DNA of 49,259 bases from Burkholderiales bacterium (lineage in GTDB: Bacteria; Pseudomonadota; Gammaproteobacteria; Burkholderiales; Usitatibacteraceae). The stretch spans positions 1 to 49,259 of the forward strand of contig JANYDB010000079.1 in NCBI GenBank assembly GCA_025359985.1, read 5' to 3'. Within the stretch, counting starts at the first letter, position 1; each line of letters opens with the position of its first letter. Positions 20,136 to 29,514 of the stretch are shown piece after piece. Under the pieces are notes generated by a model. That model made no database searches. It was not told the origin of the DNA and saw only the letters and a list, made by a program, of their open reading frames with translations. Position numbers and translations under genes: made by a program.

Positions 20136-20426
20136 ATGCCAACCGCCACCTGGAACAACACCATCATTGCTGAAGCGCCTGCAGGAGATATCGTCACGGT
20201 AGAAGGCAATATGTATTTTCCACTCGCCTTTATTAAGCCCGGGATACTCAAACCCAGCGAGCACACCACAGTCTGCGGCTGGAAAGGTACAGCCAATTAT
20301 TATGATGTTGTCGTAGACGGCAAAACTAATTCAGACGCCGCCTGGTACTACGCCACACCAAAAGACGCGGCTAAAGAAATTGCCGGGCATGTGGCGTTTT
20401 GGAAAGGCATTGTTTGTAAAATTTAA
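20136..20426 (+). CDS. DUF427 protein
   Basis: A 96-residue DUF427 protein: W(N)NTIIAEAPAGDIVTVEGNM, YFPLAFI, TTVCGWKGTANYYDVVVDGK and AAWYYATPKDAAKEIAGHVA followed by FWKG. The family is a small beta-barrel of unknown function, common in bacteria and fungi. AAAGGAAG precedes the ATG. It is convergent with, and overlaps by four bases, the DUF885 gene. Confidence 0.9.
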   Translation: MPTATWNNTIIAEAPAGDIVTVEGNMYFPLAFIKPGILKPSEHTTVCGWKGTANYYDVVVDGKTNSDAAWYYATPKDAAKEIAGHVAFWKGIVCKI

Positions 20427-22294
20427 GTGGGCATGGGCTTGGCAGGCTTAGCAGATTTATTAGTTATAACGGCCTGCGCAATCCATTCATCAACCAACTG
20501 CTCCAGTATCGTCAAAGGCACTGCTCCGCTATCAAGAATAACGGCATGAAAATCTTTGAGAGAAAACCTGTCGCCTAAGGCCGTCTGGGCCTTATCCCGT
20601 AGCGCCAGAATTTTTAGTTGCCCGACCTTGTAGGCGCAGGCTTGACCGGGTAGCGCCATATAACGCTCAATCTCGGTTGTGACTTCTGATTCGCCCATAC
20701 CGGTATTGCTCACCATATAGGCAATCGCCTGTTCACGCGACCAGCCTTTAGCATGCATCCCGGTATCGACTACCAGGCGCACCGCACGAAATATCTCAGC
20801 TTGCAGACGGCCCAAATCACCAAACGGATCATCTTTGTATAGCCCCATTTCTGCGCCAAGTCGTTCCGCATACAGCGCCCAACCCTCAACATAGGCGGTA
20901 TAGATCGACTGCTGGCGAATCAACGGCAGACCCTTTAAACCTTGCGCCGTCGCAATCTGAAAGTGATGCCCTGGAATGCCTTCGTGGTAGGCCAGCGTTT
21001 TCATACCCCAGGTTGGCATCTCTTTCAAGTCACGCAGATTAGCAAAGAATGTACCGGGGCGCGAACCATCCATCGCTGCTGCATTGTAGTAAGCACCGGC
21101 AGAGCCTTTTTCAGCGGCTATCGGCACCCGCGCGACAATAAGCTTTTCAGGCGGGAGCGTACTGAAATATTCAGGCATGCGCGCGTTCACTTCATCCAGA
21201 ATTTGCCGGTAGCGCGTTAACATCTGTGCGCGACCTTCATCGGTTGAAGGCAACAGAAAACGCGGATCTTCGCGCAATTTTTTCATCCTTTCAGCAACCG
21301 TTCCCACCGCCATACTCTGGCCCTTCAGCAGCGCATCCATCTCGGCTTCAATACGTGCAACCTCATTCAAACCCAGCTGGTGCACTTGTTCTGGCGGATC
21401 ATCAGTCGTCGTCATTTGTTTAAGCATGAACTGGTAATAGCGGGCCCCATCAGGCAGTCGGGCAGCGCCTTCGCCTTGCGCTGCAGCTTGCGAGCGTAAT
21501 GCGATGAGCGCGTCAGCCATGCGCGCGTATGCAGGATAAACGCGGTCTTTGACAGCTGTCGTTGCCGTAGTTTGCAGTTGTGCTTTTAGGTCCGTGCTTA
21601 GCCCGCTCACCTTGTTCATTTTTTCCACAAAACTGCTGACTAATCCATTCTCGCTCGGTACAGCTTTCACCGTGTCGGCAATCACGGTAAGTGACTTTTC
21701 CAGCAGCGACGCTGGCAGCATCACACCGAGCTTAACCTGACGTTGCATTTCAGCGGTGAGTGCGTCCAGTTTATCGCCCATAGCCTCAAGCCGAGCTACG
21801 TAATTACGCGCTGTTTTTTCATTCTTGACCACATGGCTCGATTGCAGAAAACTCGGCAGTGTAACCTGCGTGCCAAACATGGGACTAATCGGATACAGGC
21901 CTTCAGAAGACAGCCATTCAAAGCGTTTGTACTGCAACATAGAGCCATAAAAATCGAGCAGAATATCGTAGGTAATTTGATCCTGACGGTCGAGTCTCGT
22001 GCGATCAAACTCTTTTACCTCGCCGATTAATTTTTCGGCAAACGCATAATCCTGGTCGCGTTTGGCCACACCAACAGCAGCCAATTTACCGGAGTGCCTG
22101 TCAAAAATGGTGCCATCAACCGCGCCTATCTGGGTAAATAATTCAGGGTTACGAATCAGGAACAACACGGCTTGGCGATTCGCCAGCATATTGATCGTAA
22201 ACGGCGTGCCCCAACCAATTCGATAAACCGCATAAACGCCAAGAATCAATAATGCCAGAATAAACCAGCGCGCCACTTTCCAAATTTTTTTCAT
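20423..22294 (-). CDS. DUF885 family putative metalloprotease
   Basis: A 623-residue DUF885 protein. The N-terminus (WKVARWFILALLILGVYAVY) is a membrane anchor or uncleaved signal. The C-terminal half carries the family motif LAYHEGIPGHHFQIATAQ, a HExxxHH-like metal site, then YVEGWALYAERLGAEMG and GQACAYKVGQLKILALRDKA. The family is viewed as zinc-peptidase-like and probably acts in the cell envelope; its substrate is unknown. AAAGAG precedes the ATG. It is a single gene. Confidence 0.86.
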   Translation of the reverse strand: MKKIWKVARWFILALLILGVYAVYRIGWGTPFTINMLANRQAVLFLIRNPELFTQIGAVDGTIFDRHSGKLAAVGVAKRDQDYAFAEKLIGEVKEFDRTRLDRQDQITYDILLDFYGSMLQYKRFEWLSSEGLYPISPMFGTQVTLPSFLQSSHVVKNEKTARNYVARLEAMGDKLDALTAEMQRQVKLGVMLPASLLEKSLTVIADTVKAVPSENGLVSSFVEKMNKVSGLSTDLKAQLQTTATTAVKDRVYPAYARMADALIALRSQAAAQGEGAARLPDGARYYQFMLKQMTTTDDPPEQVHQLGLNEVARIEAEMDALLKGQSMAVGTVAERMKKLREDPRFLLPSTDEGRAQMLTRYRQILDEVNARMPEYFSTLPPEKLIVARVPIAAEKGSAGAYYNAAAMDGSRPGTFFANLRDLKEMPTWGMKTLAYHEGIPGHHFQIATAQGLKGLPLIRQQSIYTAYVEGWALYAERLGAEMGLYKDDPFGDLGRLQAEIFRAVRLVVDTGMHAKGWSREQAIAYMVSNTGMGESEVTTEIERYMALPGQACAYKVGQLKILALRDKAQTALGDRFSLKDFHAVILDSGAVPLTILEQLVDEWIAQAVITNKSAKPAKPMPT

Positions 22295-22781
22295 CGGGCT
22301 CTTTCGACAGATGCTTTATGGGTAATTGACAGCGGTTTAATGGTCATTGGCGAATCATAAATCGCGAATGGAAACGGCGGACAGCGAACGGCGTATACGC
22401 ACACCAAAAACTTGTTTGATTAAATTTTGTTTCCAGATTATGCCCTACTCGCATCACCGCTTTTAAGACCACCGACCCCACTATTAGCCGGGCTTCTGGC
22501 GCATTTATGCTTGGAAATGACCGTCGATATTAGCGATTCGATCTTGAATCGGCCGTAAAATAATGAGACACTGATTAATTGCCGTCGCCTCGGTTTATAT
22601 GACGCGCAAACAACAACCATTGGGATCAGGCGTGTAAAAAATGCTTGTCAAGGCATTTTCGTAGTAAAATCAATTAATCGCACGACATCAAGCTAATTAA
22701 TTCAGTACCGTCTGTTGTTTCTTTCTTGGTTCGAACGATGTGAGCATTTGCTCAATCAACTTAATAATTAGGAAATTAACA
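22295..22781. other. Intergenic region and probable leader of cspA copy 2
   Basis: This 487-base divergent spacer has no credible gene. Short open frames here have no recognisable product. A perfect dyad TGAGCA-TT-TGCTCA lies at 22741-22754, 15 bases upstream of the cspA ribosome binding site (AGGA, 22770-22773). It could fold as a leader hairpin or be a protein site. AT-rich sequence near 22640-22670 probably contains the promoter, but I cannot pick a convincing -35/-10 pair. Confidence 0.4.
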
Positions 22782-22985
22782 ATGGCAACTGGTACCGTAA
22801 AATGGTTTAACGATGCAAAAGGTTTTGGTTTTATTACCCCTGATGACAAGGGCGAAGATTTGTTTGTGCACTTCTCGGCTATTCAGTCGAGTGGCTTCAA
22901 AACACTGGCTGAAAACCAGAAAGTGTCTTTCGAAGTAACGACAGGCCCTAAGGGCAAACAAGCGACTAACATTCAAGCGCTGTAA
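22782..22985 (+). CDS. CspA-family cold-shock protein (copy 2)
   Basis: A 67-residue cold-shock domain: [35 protein letters not shown], then [23 protein letters not shown]1 (KGFGFI) and RNP2 (LFVHF) are intact. It is a close paralogue of the gene at 12689, differing mainly in the middle loop and C-terminus. It starts at the ATG at 22782 after TAGGAAA. A strong terminator follows. Confidence 0.95.
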   Translation: MATGTVKWFNDAKGFGFITPDDKGEDLFVHFSAIQSSGFKTLAENQKVSFEVTTGPKGKQATNIQAL

Positions 22986-23013
22986 GCTTGAAATAATCGC
23001 AAAGCTTTGCAAT

Positions 23014-23040
23014 AAAAACCCCGGCGTGCCGGGGTTTTTT
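23014..23040. terminator. Bidirectional rho-independent terminator
   Basis: CCCCGGC (23019-23025) pairs with GCCGGGG (23028-23034) around GT. It is followed by TTTTTT and preceded by AAAAA. It can stop cspA copy 2 on the plus strand and the aminotransferase gene on the minus strand. Confidence 0.92.
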
Positions 23041-23097
23041 ATGTGCGTATGGCTCACTCATAATCCCAGATTAAAGCCGCAATAAAGATAACCTGAG

Positions 23098-23973
23098 TTA
23101 CGCTGTGCACGCTTTACTTTCACCACCCACCACGCCTTTCTCACCGCGCATAAACGCCATATAGCATTCATGCGCCAGCCTGGTGATCGCGCCAATCGGC
23201 AGCACCCGTGACTCATAGCGGATGCAAGGCTGCACTTTGCCAAAATTGCCAGTATTAAAAATTTCTTTTGCTGCTTCAAGATCGGCTGGCAAGACAACAC
23301 GTTCTTGCACTTTTATGCCCGCTGCCATCAATAATTTGATAACGCGCGCACGCGTGATACCTGCCAGGAAAGTACCATTGGGGATGGGCGTTATAACCTC
23401 ATCTTGCCGATTCACGAAAAATAAATTCGACGTTGCAAATTCAGCGACCTGGCCTTGCCCGTCAAGAACGACTGCGTTATCAAATCCACGCGTTTTTGCA
23501 TCTCGCAACGCTCGTGTTGTGTTGGCATAAAGGCTGGATGCTTTTGCATCCGTGACCGCCATCAGCGGACTGGGGCGCTGCAATGCGGACAGGCATGCCG
23601 CAAAGCCGGTAAATGGAGGCAGCGGCGCATCAAATAAAGTCAGCGCAAAACCGGATTGGGTGGCGTCCGGAATCAGCAAGCCTTCTGTTCCGAACACCAA
23701 CGGTCGAATATACAGCTCAGCATCAGCCGGAAAGCGCGCAATACCTTCATGCACGAGCGACATCATTTCGGCCACCGTGTAGGGACAGTCAAGCCCGACC
23801 TTATCAGCCGAATGCCGCACACGTTCCAGATGCAGTGATAAATCAGGCGTGCTACCGGCAATGGAGCGTGCACCATCAAACACGGATGAACCGAGCCAGA
23901 CGCTGTGATCCATCGCGCCAAAAATACCAACATTGCCTTCAGTCCATTTCCCGTTAATAAATGTTTGGTACAT
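23098..23973 (-). CDS. Class IV PLP aminotransferase (BCAT/DAAT-like)
   Basis: A 291-residue class IV aminotransferase. It starts MYQTFINGKWTEGNVGIFGA, with MDHSVWLGSSVFDGARSI near the substrate loop. AELYIRPLVFGTEGLLIP is present, and the catalytic Lys is in MAVTDAKASSLYAN. The PLP-phosphate side is VAEFATSNLFFV and LAGITRARVI. It is usually annotated as a branched-chain aminotransferase, but the EFATSNLFF segment is closer to D-amino-acid transaminases or ADC lyase, so the substrate is open. GGGAG precedes the ATG at 23973; the frame to 24039 is not needed. Confidence 0.87.
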   Translation of the reverse strand: MYQTFINGKWTEGNVGIFGAMDHSVWLGSSVFDGARSIAGSTPDLSLHLERVRHSADKVGLDCPYTVAEMMSLVHEGIARFPADAELYIRPLVFGTEGLLIPDATQSGFALTLFDAPLPPFTGFAACLSALQRPSPLMAVTDAKASSLYANTTRALRDAKTRGFDNAVVLDGQGQVAEFATSNLFFVNRQDEVITPIPNGTFLAGITRARVIKLLMAAGIKVQERVVLPADLEAAKEIFNTGNFGKVQPCIRYESRVLPIGAITRLAHECYMAFMRGEKGVVGGESKACTA

Positions 23974-24055
23974 ATTGCTCCCGCGATAATTGAAAGATGT
24001 TGCCGAAAATTTTACTCGCCATGCCCGCGTCATACTCACTGGAGTTTATGCCGCC

Positions 24056-25765
24056 TTACCACTTGCAACCATTCTCGGTGACCGCATCGCGTACCAGCGG
24101 AATCACCGCAGCCAACCCGAGGGCCGCATAAGTATCCCGACAATCAGGGCGTTTCAACGCTTTATCAAAAATCTGTTCTACATTTTTCTTTACGATCGCG
24201 GGCGGTGCTAAGGGAAATGGCAACAAAGTACGCCGACCACTGCCCTCACTGGTGATAGCGCGAGCGCGATTGCGGATTCCATCCAAGTCAAGTTTTGGCG
24301 TGGCTATCGCAGGGTTATTTGGAAGCGCAGCTGCAGCCCCCGGTACGGGCGGCACCACCATCGCATCACGTGCTGGTCCAAAAATATCGGTATCGGCTCC
24401 TGCATTTGTTTTGGCTTGTGGCACTTTGGGCTGCGCTCCTGCGGCGGGGCTGATCGGGCGGGCAGCCGTATCAACCGCTATCTTCCGTAAATCTGCTGGC
24501 TTGATATCAGTCTGGGTCTCAATGGTCGGGGCAATGAGCTGATCCTGGCGCAAGGCGGGCTGAATCACCACGGGTGCTGTAGGTGTTATGGGTGCGGTGG
24601 GTACGATGGGTACGGCGGGCACGGGAACTGGCATCGGTATCGATTTAATTGCGGGTAATGGCGGTGAAACAATCGGCACTTCAATCGGCCGAGTATCCAG
24701 CTTAGGTAGCGGTGGCGGGATCGGTGCAGGCAATATTATTGCTTGCTCGACCTTCAATACTTGCACGGGTGCAGGTATCGGCACCGGTACAGGTACGGGT
24801 ACGGGTGCCGGCATCGTTGCAATAAGCGACGCAGTCGCAGGAGCAGGGGCGGGGGTAGGGGTAGGGGCAGCAATAGGGGAAGAAGCAGCAGGAGGAACTG
24901 CCAATGGTAGGGGCAATAGCAATGGCGGCGATAAAACAGGAAGCGCCGCAACTGACGGCGTATTGAGTGTCGCCGACGACGCTGCAGATACCGACGGCTC
25001 GCGTGGTGGGGGTACTGGGCTTGGCAACAACAGCGGTACGCTGGCCACAACGGGGGGCGCCGCCTGCTGCGCTATGGGAGCGACTACGGGTGGCGTTTCT
25101 GTTGGTGCCGAGACCACAAAAGAAGTAGTGGCCTGCACAACATCTTTCGCAATAAAACGTAGCGCCTCAACATTGGGTGAAGGGCTTGGTTGTAGCGACA
25201 CAGGCAGCGCTACGGGTGGCGGCAAAGGTGACAACACAGCAGACGATGGCTCAACCGGCAAAGACGCTGGCACAGCTTGCTGCACCGCCGTATTTGTCAG
25301 CGCAGTGCTTTTCTCGCCTTCAATCACTGGCACCACGGATTCCACGGGCGCAAGTGTAGGGGCTCGCGCAGGGACTGGTGCAGGGTTGGGGGTAGGGTCT
25401 GGAGCAGATGAAGCGGCGCGTCTTGATGCATCTGCTCGTTGATCGGGCCGACGTTCATCAAAGGGTTTAAACGAAGTAAGCGGTTCACGACTACCTGTTG
25501 ATAACGTGGCGTCAAACTTAAAAAGTTTTGCACCCCATAAACGCTCACCACTCCTGGCAACAACCCCGTTAGTATCGCCCAGCAGCAACACGGCGAGGAC
25601 GTGCAACAGCATGGACAGCAGCAAAAACTGATCGAGCATAGGCCGTTCAGCAAATGCCGTGACGAATGACGGGGCTGATGTCCGGGCAGAAAAATCTACT
25701 TGAATGGGTTTGCGAAATTTCATCACGAACGTTGAGCGCTTAATGGTCATTAGGCCGCAAAACAA
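24056..25765 (-). CDS. Pro/Ala-rich protein with N-terminal membrane segment (TonB-like layout)
   Basis: Up to 569 residues. A probable transmembrane helix lies near 43-62 (LDQFLLLSMLLHVLAVLLLG). About 350 residues of Pro/Ala/Val low complexity follow, including PVPVPVPIPAPV runs. The compact C-terminal domain is about 90 residues: LDLDGIRNRARAITSEGSGR, LLPFPLAPP, then IFDKALKRPDCRDTYAALGL and ENGCKW with two Cys. The layout (anchor, long Pro-rich spacer, folded end) is like TonB or FimV-type envelope-spanning proteins, but I do not recognise a TonB domain. The start is uncertain; ATGs at 25750 and 25723 are alternatives. Confidence 0.75.
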   Translation of the reverse strand: MFCGLMTIKRSTFVMKFRKPIQVDFSARTSAPSFVTAFAERPMLDQFLLLSMLLHVLAVLLLGDTNGVVARSGERLWGAKLFKFDATLSTGSREPLTSFKPFDERRPDQRADASRRAASSAPDPTPNPAPVPARAPTLAPVESVVPVIEGEKSTALTNTAVQQAVPASLPVEPSSAVLSPLPPPVALPVSLQPSPSPNVEALRFIAKDVVQATTSFVVSAPTETPPVVAPIAQQAAPPVVASVPLLLPSPVPPPREPSVSAASSATLNTPSVAALPVLSPPLLLPLPLAVPPAASSPIAAPTPTPAPAPATASLIATMPAPVPVPVPVPIPAPVQVLKVEQAIILPAPIPPPLPKLDTRPIEVPIVSPPLPAIKSIPMPVPVPAVPIVPTAPITPTAPVVIQPALRQDQLIAPTIETQTDIKPADLRKIAVDTAARPISPAAGAQPKVPQAKTNAGADTDIFGPARDAMVVPPVPGAAAALPNNPAIATPKLDLDGIRNRARAITSEGSGRRTLLPFPLAPPAIVKKNVEQIFDKALKRPDCRDTYAALGLAAVIPLVRDAVTENGCKW

Positions 25766-26010
25766 AGAGCATACAAGACTCTTGGATTATCGCGATTTCG
25801 TTATCCAATGATGGTATCGCCGTTCAAATTTGTTTTGGCTTCAATCGCGCACTATGGGCTCGCCAAATCACAGGCTAGATTGCCAAATTTGACACCTTTA
25901 TTATTGATTATGAAATAGGCTGAGGCCCGCGCCAGCGCTGGTACTTAGCTGTTATTCAAAGCAGGATAGACGCTAAAACTTAAGCTCTGAACAATTGAAT
26001 AACTAAAAAG

Positions 26011-27609
26011 TTAAAGCGCTAGAGCGACATCTATGGCGACGAGTTTCCAGCCGCGTCCTTGATGGCGCACCCGGCCCAGGCGGATGTGAAAAATGCTTGA
26101 TGCAATCATGACGCTGAGCTTTGAGCTTGCCTTGAATGTCGCTTCATTAACAATCACCGAGTCGGCAAAACCGTGTTCGGCACTGCCTGGAACCAAAATC
26201 CCTTTTGCGGTCTGTCGAGCAGTGCGTTCGGTGACATGCTCGAGGATAGCCCGTAGCGGCGCTTTTGACAGCACCCTCAAGCCGATAAGGGTACTTTGTT
26301 GACGATGCAAATTTGCCTTGCGCACCACAATGCCGAGCACGCATGGGCGGCCCTCATCAATTCGCAGCGCAATCAAATCATCCACCTCAACGGTGGCCGC
26401 ATCCTCAGTCGACATCTCGATGCCTAGCCCTGAATCGCTCATATCGTGAAGCCTCACCGGACTGCGCTGTTGCAGCGTACTGCCTAAAGCGCGTGCATTG
26501 AATGTGCCTGTATCCAGAAATACCGATTGTCGTGCAGATGCGCTGGACTGCGCTGAATCAACCGTCGCACCGGCGATGCTGTGCTGGGGGCCTGCAGCGG
26601 TAAGACTTGATTGCGTTGCCAGCGCTGAAGTCCAGACATCATTAAACCCACAAAATACTTTTACCTCAGCACCCTGCCCAATCGCGAAGCGCTTGCTGCG
26701 GGTTACATCGGCATTGGCGATCAAGCTAAATTCCCGATCCAGAAAGTCGATCACCGCAATATGTTCTTCCATGCGAAAACCAGTACCTATACCCCAGCCG
26801 GGGAAAATGATGCCTTGGTGGAAATCGTCAACCGCTCGATCCAGTTGCCGCTGCAAAGGTCGCAGTGTTAAAAATAAATCTGCGCGTTCTCCCGCCGTAT
26901 ATCGCGTCAAACCGCGTAGCTCGTTGGTGGTATCAATGCACAAGCTCGGTGAGGACGCCTGTGGTTCGCGGGTAAGCCACAGCGCATTCATCCACGATAT
27001 CAGCCAGCTATCGAGAATCTCCAATCGCCTCGGTGCCAAATTACCACTGGCAAAGCGCTCCAGCAATAAGGCACGAACATAAAGCGCTTCGATCGTGGTC
27101 TCCAGCGTGCGGCGTTCAATGATGACCGGCAAAATAGTCGCGTCAACCTTTGCGCTCAGGGCAAACTGAAACAACTGATGGAGGCGTTTTAATGCGCCTA
27201 AATCAGCTCGCTGGCCAGAAATCTTGCGCCATTTGGTGGCATACCCGGCAACCAAAAGTGCGATCGACAGCACCGCCGCAACCTCGGCCGGAGGAGCTTT
27301 GCCAGGAATATTATTCTCGGGTGCCGCATGACGGGCCAGACGGGCCAAATCGTCATAGCTTGATGCTATCCATTCTGCGACGGCCGCGTCCCCTTCAGAG
27401 TGCGTAAGGCTCCCCTGCAATAATTTTTCGCGATCATGTTGCGAAAAATCCTCGAAACTCCGAAGCATGCGCTGCAACACATCGGCGACTTTGCCAGGAT
27501 TTTTTTTGTCGAGATTTTGCTCAAGCGCAAACAATTGATCCGTGAAACTGCGATGAGCTCGCGTGAGCTCTAACCCTGCCTGATTGCCCCCAGCAAATGT
27601 AAATTCCAT
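26011..27609 (-). CDS. PilZ-like domain protein with long helical N-terminus
   Basis: A 532-residue protein of unknown function. Residues 1-330 are mainly helical with no motif I know. Residues about 383-449 look like a PilZ domain: RSPVRLHDMSDSGLGIEMST with the D-S-x-x-G pattern, VEVDDLIALRID, and IGLRVLS. The usual RxxxR switch before the domain is not clear, so c-di-GMP binding is only possible. The C-terminus (ASSIFHIRLGRVRHQGRGWK) is probably a separate beta segment. It lies 13 bases downstream of the TPR-like gene and probably forms a two-gene operon with it. Confidence 0.7.
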   Translation of the reverse strand: MEFTFAGGNQAGLELTRAHRSFTDQLFALEQNLDKKNPGKVADVLQRMLRSFEDFSQHDREKLLQGSLTHSEGDAAVAEWIASSYDDLARLARHAAPENNIPGKAPPAEVAAVLSIALLVAGYATKWRKISGQRADLGALKRLHQLFQFALSAKVDATILPVIIERRTLETTIEALYVRALLLERFASGNLAPRRLEILDSWLISWMNALWLTREPQASSPSLCIDTTNELRGLTRYTAGERADLFLTLRPLQRQLDRAVDDFHQGIIFPGWGIGTGFRMEEHIAVIDFLDREFSLIANADVTRSKRFAIGQGAEVKVFCGFNDVWTSALATQSSLTAAGPQHSIAGATVDSAQSSASARQSVFLDTGTFNARALGSTLQQRSPVRLHDMSDSGLGIEMSTEDAATVEVDDLIALRIDEGRPCVLGIVVRKANLHRQQSTLIGLRVLSKAPLRAILEHVTERTARQTAKGILVPGSAEHGFADSVIVNEATFKASSKLSVMIASSIFHIRLGRVRHQGRGWKLVAIDVALAL

Positions 27610-27622
27610 ATAGTCTGGCTAT

Positions 27623-28237
27623 TTATCGGGAGAGGTGAAACATCATGGCCTCAACTAGCGCACGATGTAGTTTTTTCTGCCGTGGCTCATCCCGTTCTAC
27701 TGAATCGGGAATACTCCAATTGGGCAGCATAAATTTTTCGCCCTTATGCCGAACATGAGCGTAGCGCGGATCCTGCGGTGCAATATCATGTCCCATGGCA
27801 TCGATAATCGACAGCGTGGTTAGTGCGCTTGACGATGCTTCGCTTGCACCGTCGTGGCCAGATACATTACTGAATCGCTCTTTGTAAAGGCCCGCCAGTT
27901 CAGCAAATAACACGGAGTCTTCACCAAGAAAAGCCAATTCCAGCAAAAATAACCAAAGCCTGTTCTGCTCTGGATACTCCTGTAAGGCAAGATGCAATAG
28001 TTCAATCGCTAAGCGCGGTTGCTCATCGTCGAGCAATTGGCGCGCCCAACCCATTACATCTTCCGTACTTGAAAATGACGCGCCTGGCTCGGCAAATCGT
28101 ACAAAGCGCGTGGCAATATAGCGATCACGCAAGCGCACGGCGTTGCTATCAACCGGCATTTGCAACGATGCACGCAACGATCGCGGCGCAGGCGGCGCAT
28201 GATCGAGCAGTGATTGCATTGGTTCGTTAATTGCCAT
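27623..28237 (-). CDS. TPR-like protein, possibly FimV-C related
   Basis: A 204-residue protein. The middle (about 60-120) has helix pairs of TPR type: VMGWARQLLDDEQPRLAIEL followed by LHLALQEYPEQNRLWLFLLE and LFAELAGLYKERFSNVSG. The pattern resembles the C-terminal domain of FimV-like pilus proteins, without a membrane anchor. The rest is polar. It precedes the PilZ-like gene by 13 bases, suggesting a shared function, perhaps in surface or pilus behaviour (inference). Confidence 0.68.
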   Translation of the reverse strand: MAINEPMQSLLDHAPPAPRSLRASLQMPVDSNAVRLRDRYIATRFVRFAEPGASFSSTEDVMGWARQLLDDEQPRLAIELLHLALQEYPEQNRLWLFLLELAFLGEDSVLFAELAGLYKERFSNVSGHDGASEASSSALTTLSIIDAMGHDIAPQDPRYAHVRHKGEKFMLPNWSIPDSVERDEPRQKKLHRALVEAMMFHLSR

Positions 28238-28538
28238 GTCTAAGTGGTTTCTCCAGTGATACGATTAATTTTTTAAGTTGTATTATTTTTGTATTATGCA
28301 GTCTTATTTTCAAATTTGATCGTGGCAATATTAGTTGATAAAGCGATAACACTTGTAACAAGTATGACCGCTGACCAATGAATTGCGTGTAAGACAAACA
28401 CGCATGCGAAGCGGCGTAAAAAAATCGCCTGCTCCAAATTTTTTTCTAAGCAGTTTTTTATCCAGGCTATTTTTGTCCGAACCGTTTTTGTTAAGAGCGT
28501 ATTTTTAGTCCATTTGCTGGCATTAGGGAGAGAATTTG
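28238..28538. promoter_or_regulatory. Divergent control region with a perfect palindrome
   Basis: This spacer lies between the TPR-like gene (minus) and the ornithine cyclodeaminase gene (plus). It contains the palindrome ACTTGT-A-ACAAGT at 28351-28363, a good operator candidate. ACAAGT and ACTTG also occur at 30330-30335 and 30351-30355 in the XRE-cupin/kbl spacer. AGGGAGAGA at 28525-28533 is the ribosome binding site for the plus gene. No other gene is seen. Confidence 0.4.
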
Positions 28539-29459
28539 ATGAAGTTGATTACTGATTCTGATGTCGCAAGAGCCCTTAGCATGCGCGATGCGATCGCCGC
28601 CTTACGCACTGCTTTTACCCAGCACGGCCGTGGGGCTGGCGCTGTTCTGGCACGCGGTCGTGCTACCGCCGTGCACGCAGGGCATGCTGTCACGATCAGC
28701 GCGATGGGTGCGGCGTTACCGGCAAGCGGCGTAGCCGGTGCCAAAATATATTCCACGGTAGCCGGACAGTTTCATTTTGTCATTGTGCTGTTTTCATCTG
28801 TCACCGGCGAAGTGTTGGCCACGATTGAAGCGAATGAGTTAACACGGTTACGTACATCTGCAGCGACGGCAGTAGCAGTTGAACATTTAGCCCGCAAAGA
28901 AGCGCGGGTACTATCGGTATTTGGGGCAGGTTTACAGGCCCATGCGCATGTTGAAGCGCTGATGCTGATTCATCCATTCAACAGGGTGCTGGTTTGCGCA
29001 CGCAGTGGCGCGGCAGAATTTGCCAACTGGATTACTGAAAAATTCCACCTGTCAGCGCAAGCAACCGATGCCACCACGGCCGCTTCGCAAGGTGAGGTTA
29101 TCATCTGTGCAACCCGCTCACCGGAAGCTTTATTCGATGGCACATTGATCAGGCCCGGCACGATGATAGCCGCCGTAGGCACGAGCAAGCCAACCGCACG
29201 CGAGCTGGATGATTCACTGTTGGGTCGGGCACAATTGATTGCAGTGGAATGGCTGCCTGCAGCACTGGCTGAAGCGGGGGAATTTGCCCGCGCCGCCGCT
29301 GGTGTCATTGATCTTGCGCGCGTGGTTGAGCTAGGTAAATTATTAGCCGACGGCGGTGCCTACAGAGGCCATCCGAGCGATATTGTGGTCTACAAAAGCG
29401 TTGGGATTGGTCTGGAAGATGTGGCGCTCGCCAAGCTGGTGTGGGAGCGCATGTCATAA
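28539..29459 (+). CDS. Ornithine cyclodeaminase/mu-crystallin family enzyme
   Basis: A 306-residue member of the OCD/mu-crystallin family, which includes ornithine cyclodeaminase, pyrroline-2-carboxylate reductase and other NAD(P)-dependent imine reductases. It begins MKLITDSDVARALSMRDAIA and contains LTRLRTSAATAVAVEHLARK, the Rossmann motif LSVFGAGLQAHAHVEAL, and IRPGTMIAAVGTSKPTAREL. VYKSVGIGLEDVALAKLVWE closes the fold. The substrate cannot be fixed. I choose the ATG at 28539 over the TTG just upstream because of the spacing from AGGGAGAGA. It is convergent with the XRE-cupin gene. Confidence 0.87.
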   Translation: MKLITDSDVARALSMRDAIAALRTAFTQHGRGAGAVLARGRATAVHAGHAVTISAMGAALPASGVAGAKIYSTVAGQFHFVIVLFSSVTGEVLATIEANELTRLRTSAATAVAVEHLARKEARVLSVFGAGLQAHAHVEALMLIHPFNRVLVCARSGAAEFANWITEKFHLSAQATDATTAASQGEVIICATRSPEALFDGTLIRPGTMIAAVGTSKPTARELDDSLLGRAQLIAVEWLPAALAEAGEFARAAAGVIDLARVVELGKLLADGGAYRGHPSDIVVYKSVGIGLEDVALAKLVWERMS

Positions 29460-29463
29460 CGAA

Positions 29464-29482
29464 CGCATCAGCTGATGATGCG
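29464..29482. terminator. Weak hairpin between convergent genes
   Basis: CGCATCA (29464-29470) pairs with TGATGCG (29476-29482) around GCTGA. No U-run follows on either strand, so termination is doubtful. Confidence 0.3.
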
Positions 29483-29514
29483 ATAACGGACCTGCAGTAA
29501 TATCCTGCCAAGCC

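Noticed and set aside
24588-25442. 284-codon Gly/Thr/Ala-rich open frame on the plus strand
   Set aside because: It is the antisense reading of the Pro/Ala-rich gene; GC-rich proline codons read as Gly-rich on the other strand. No motif and no start signals.
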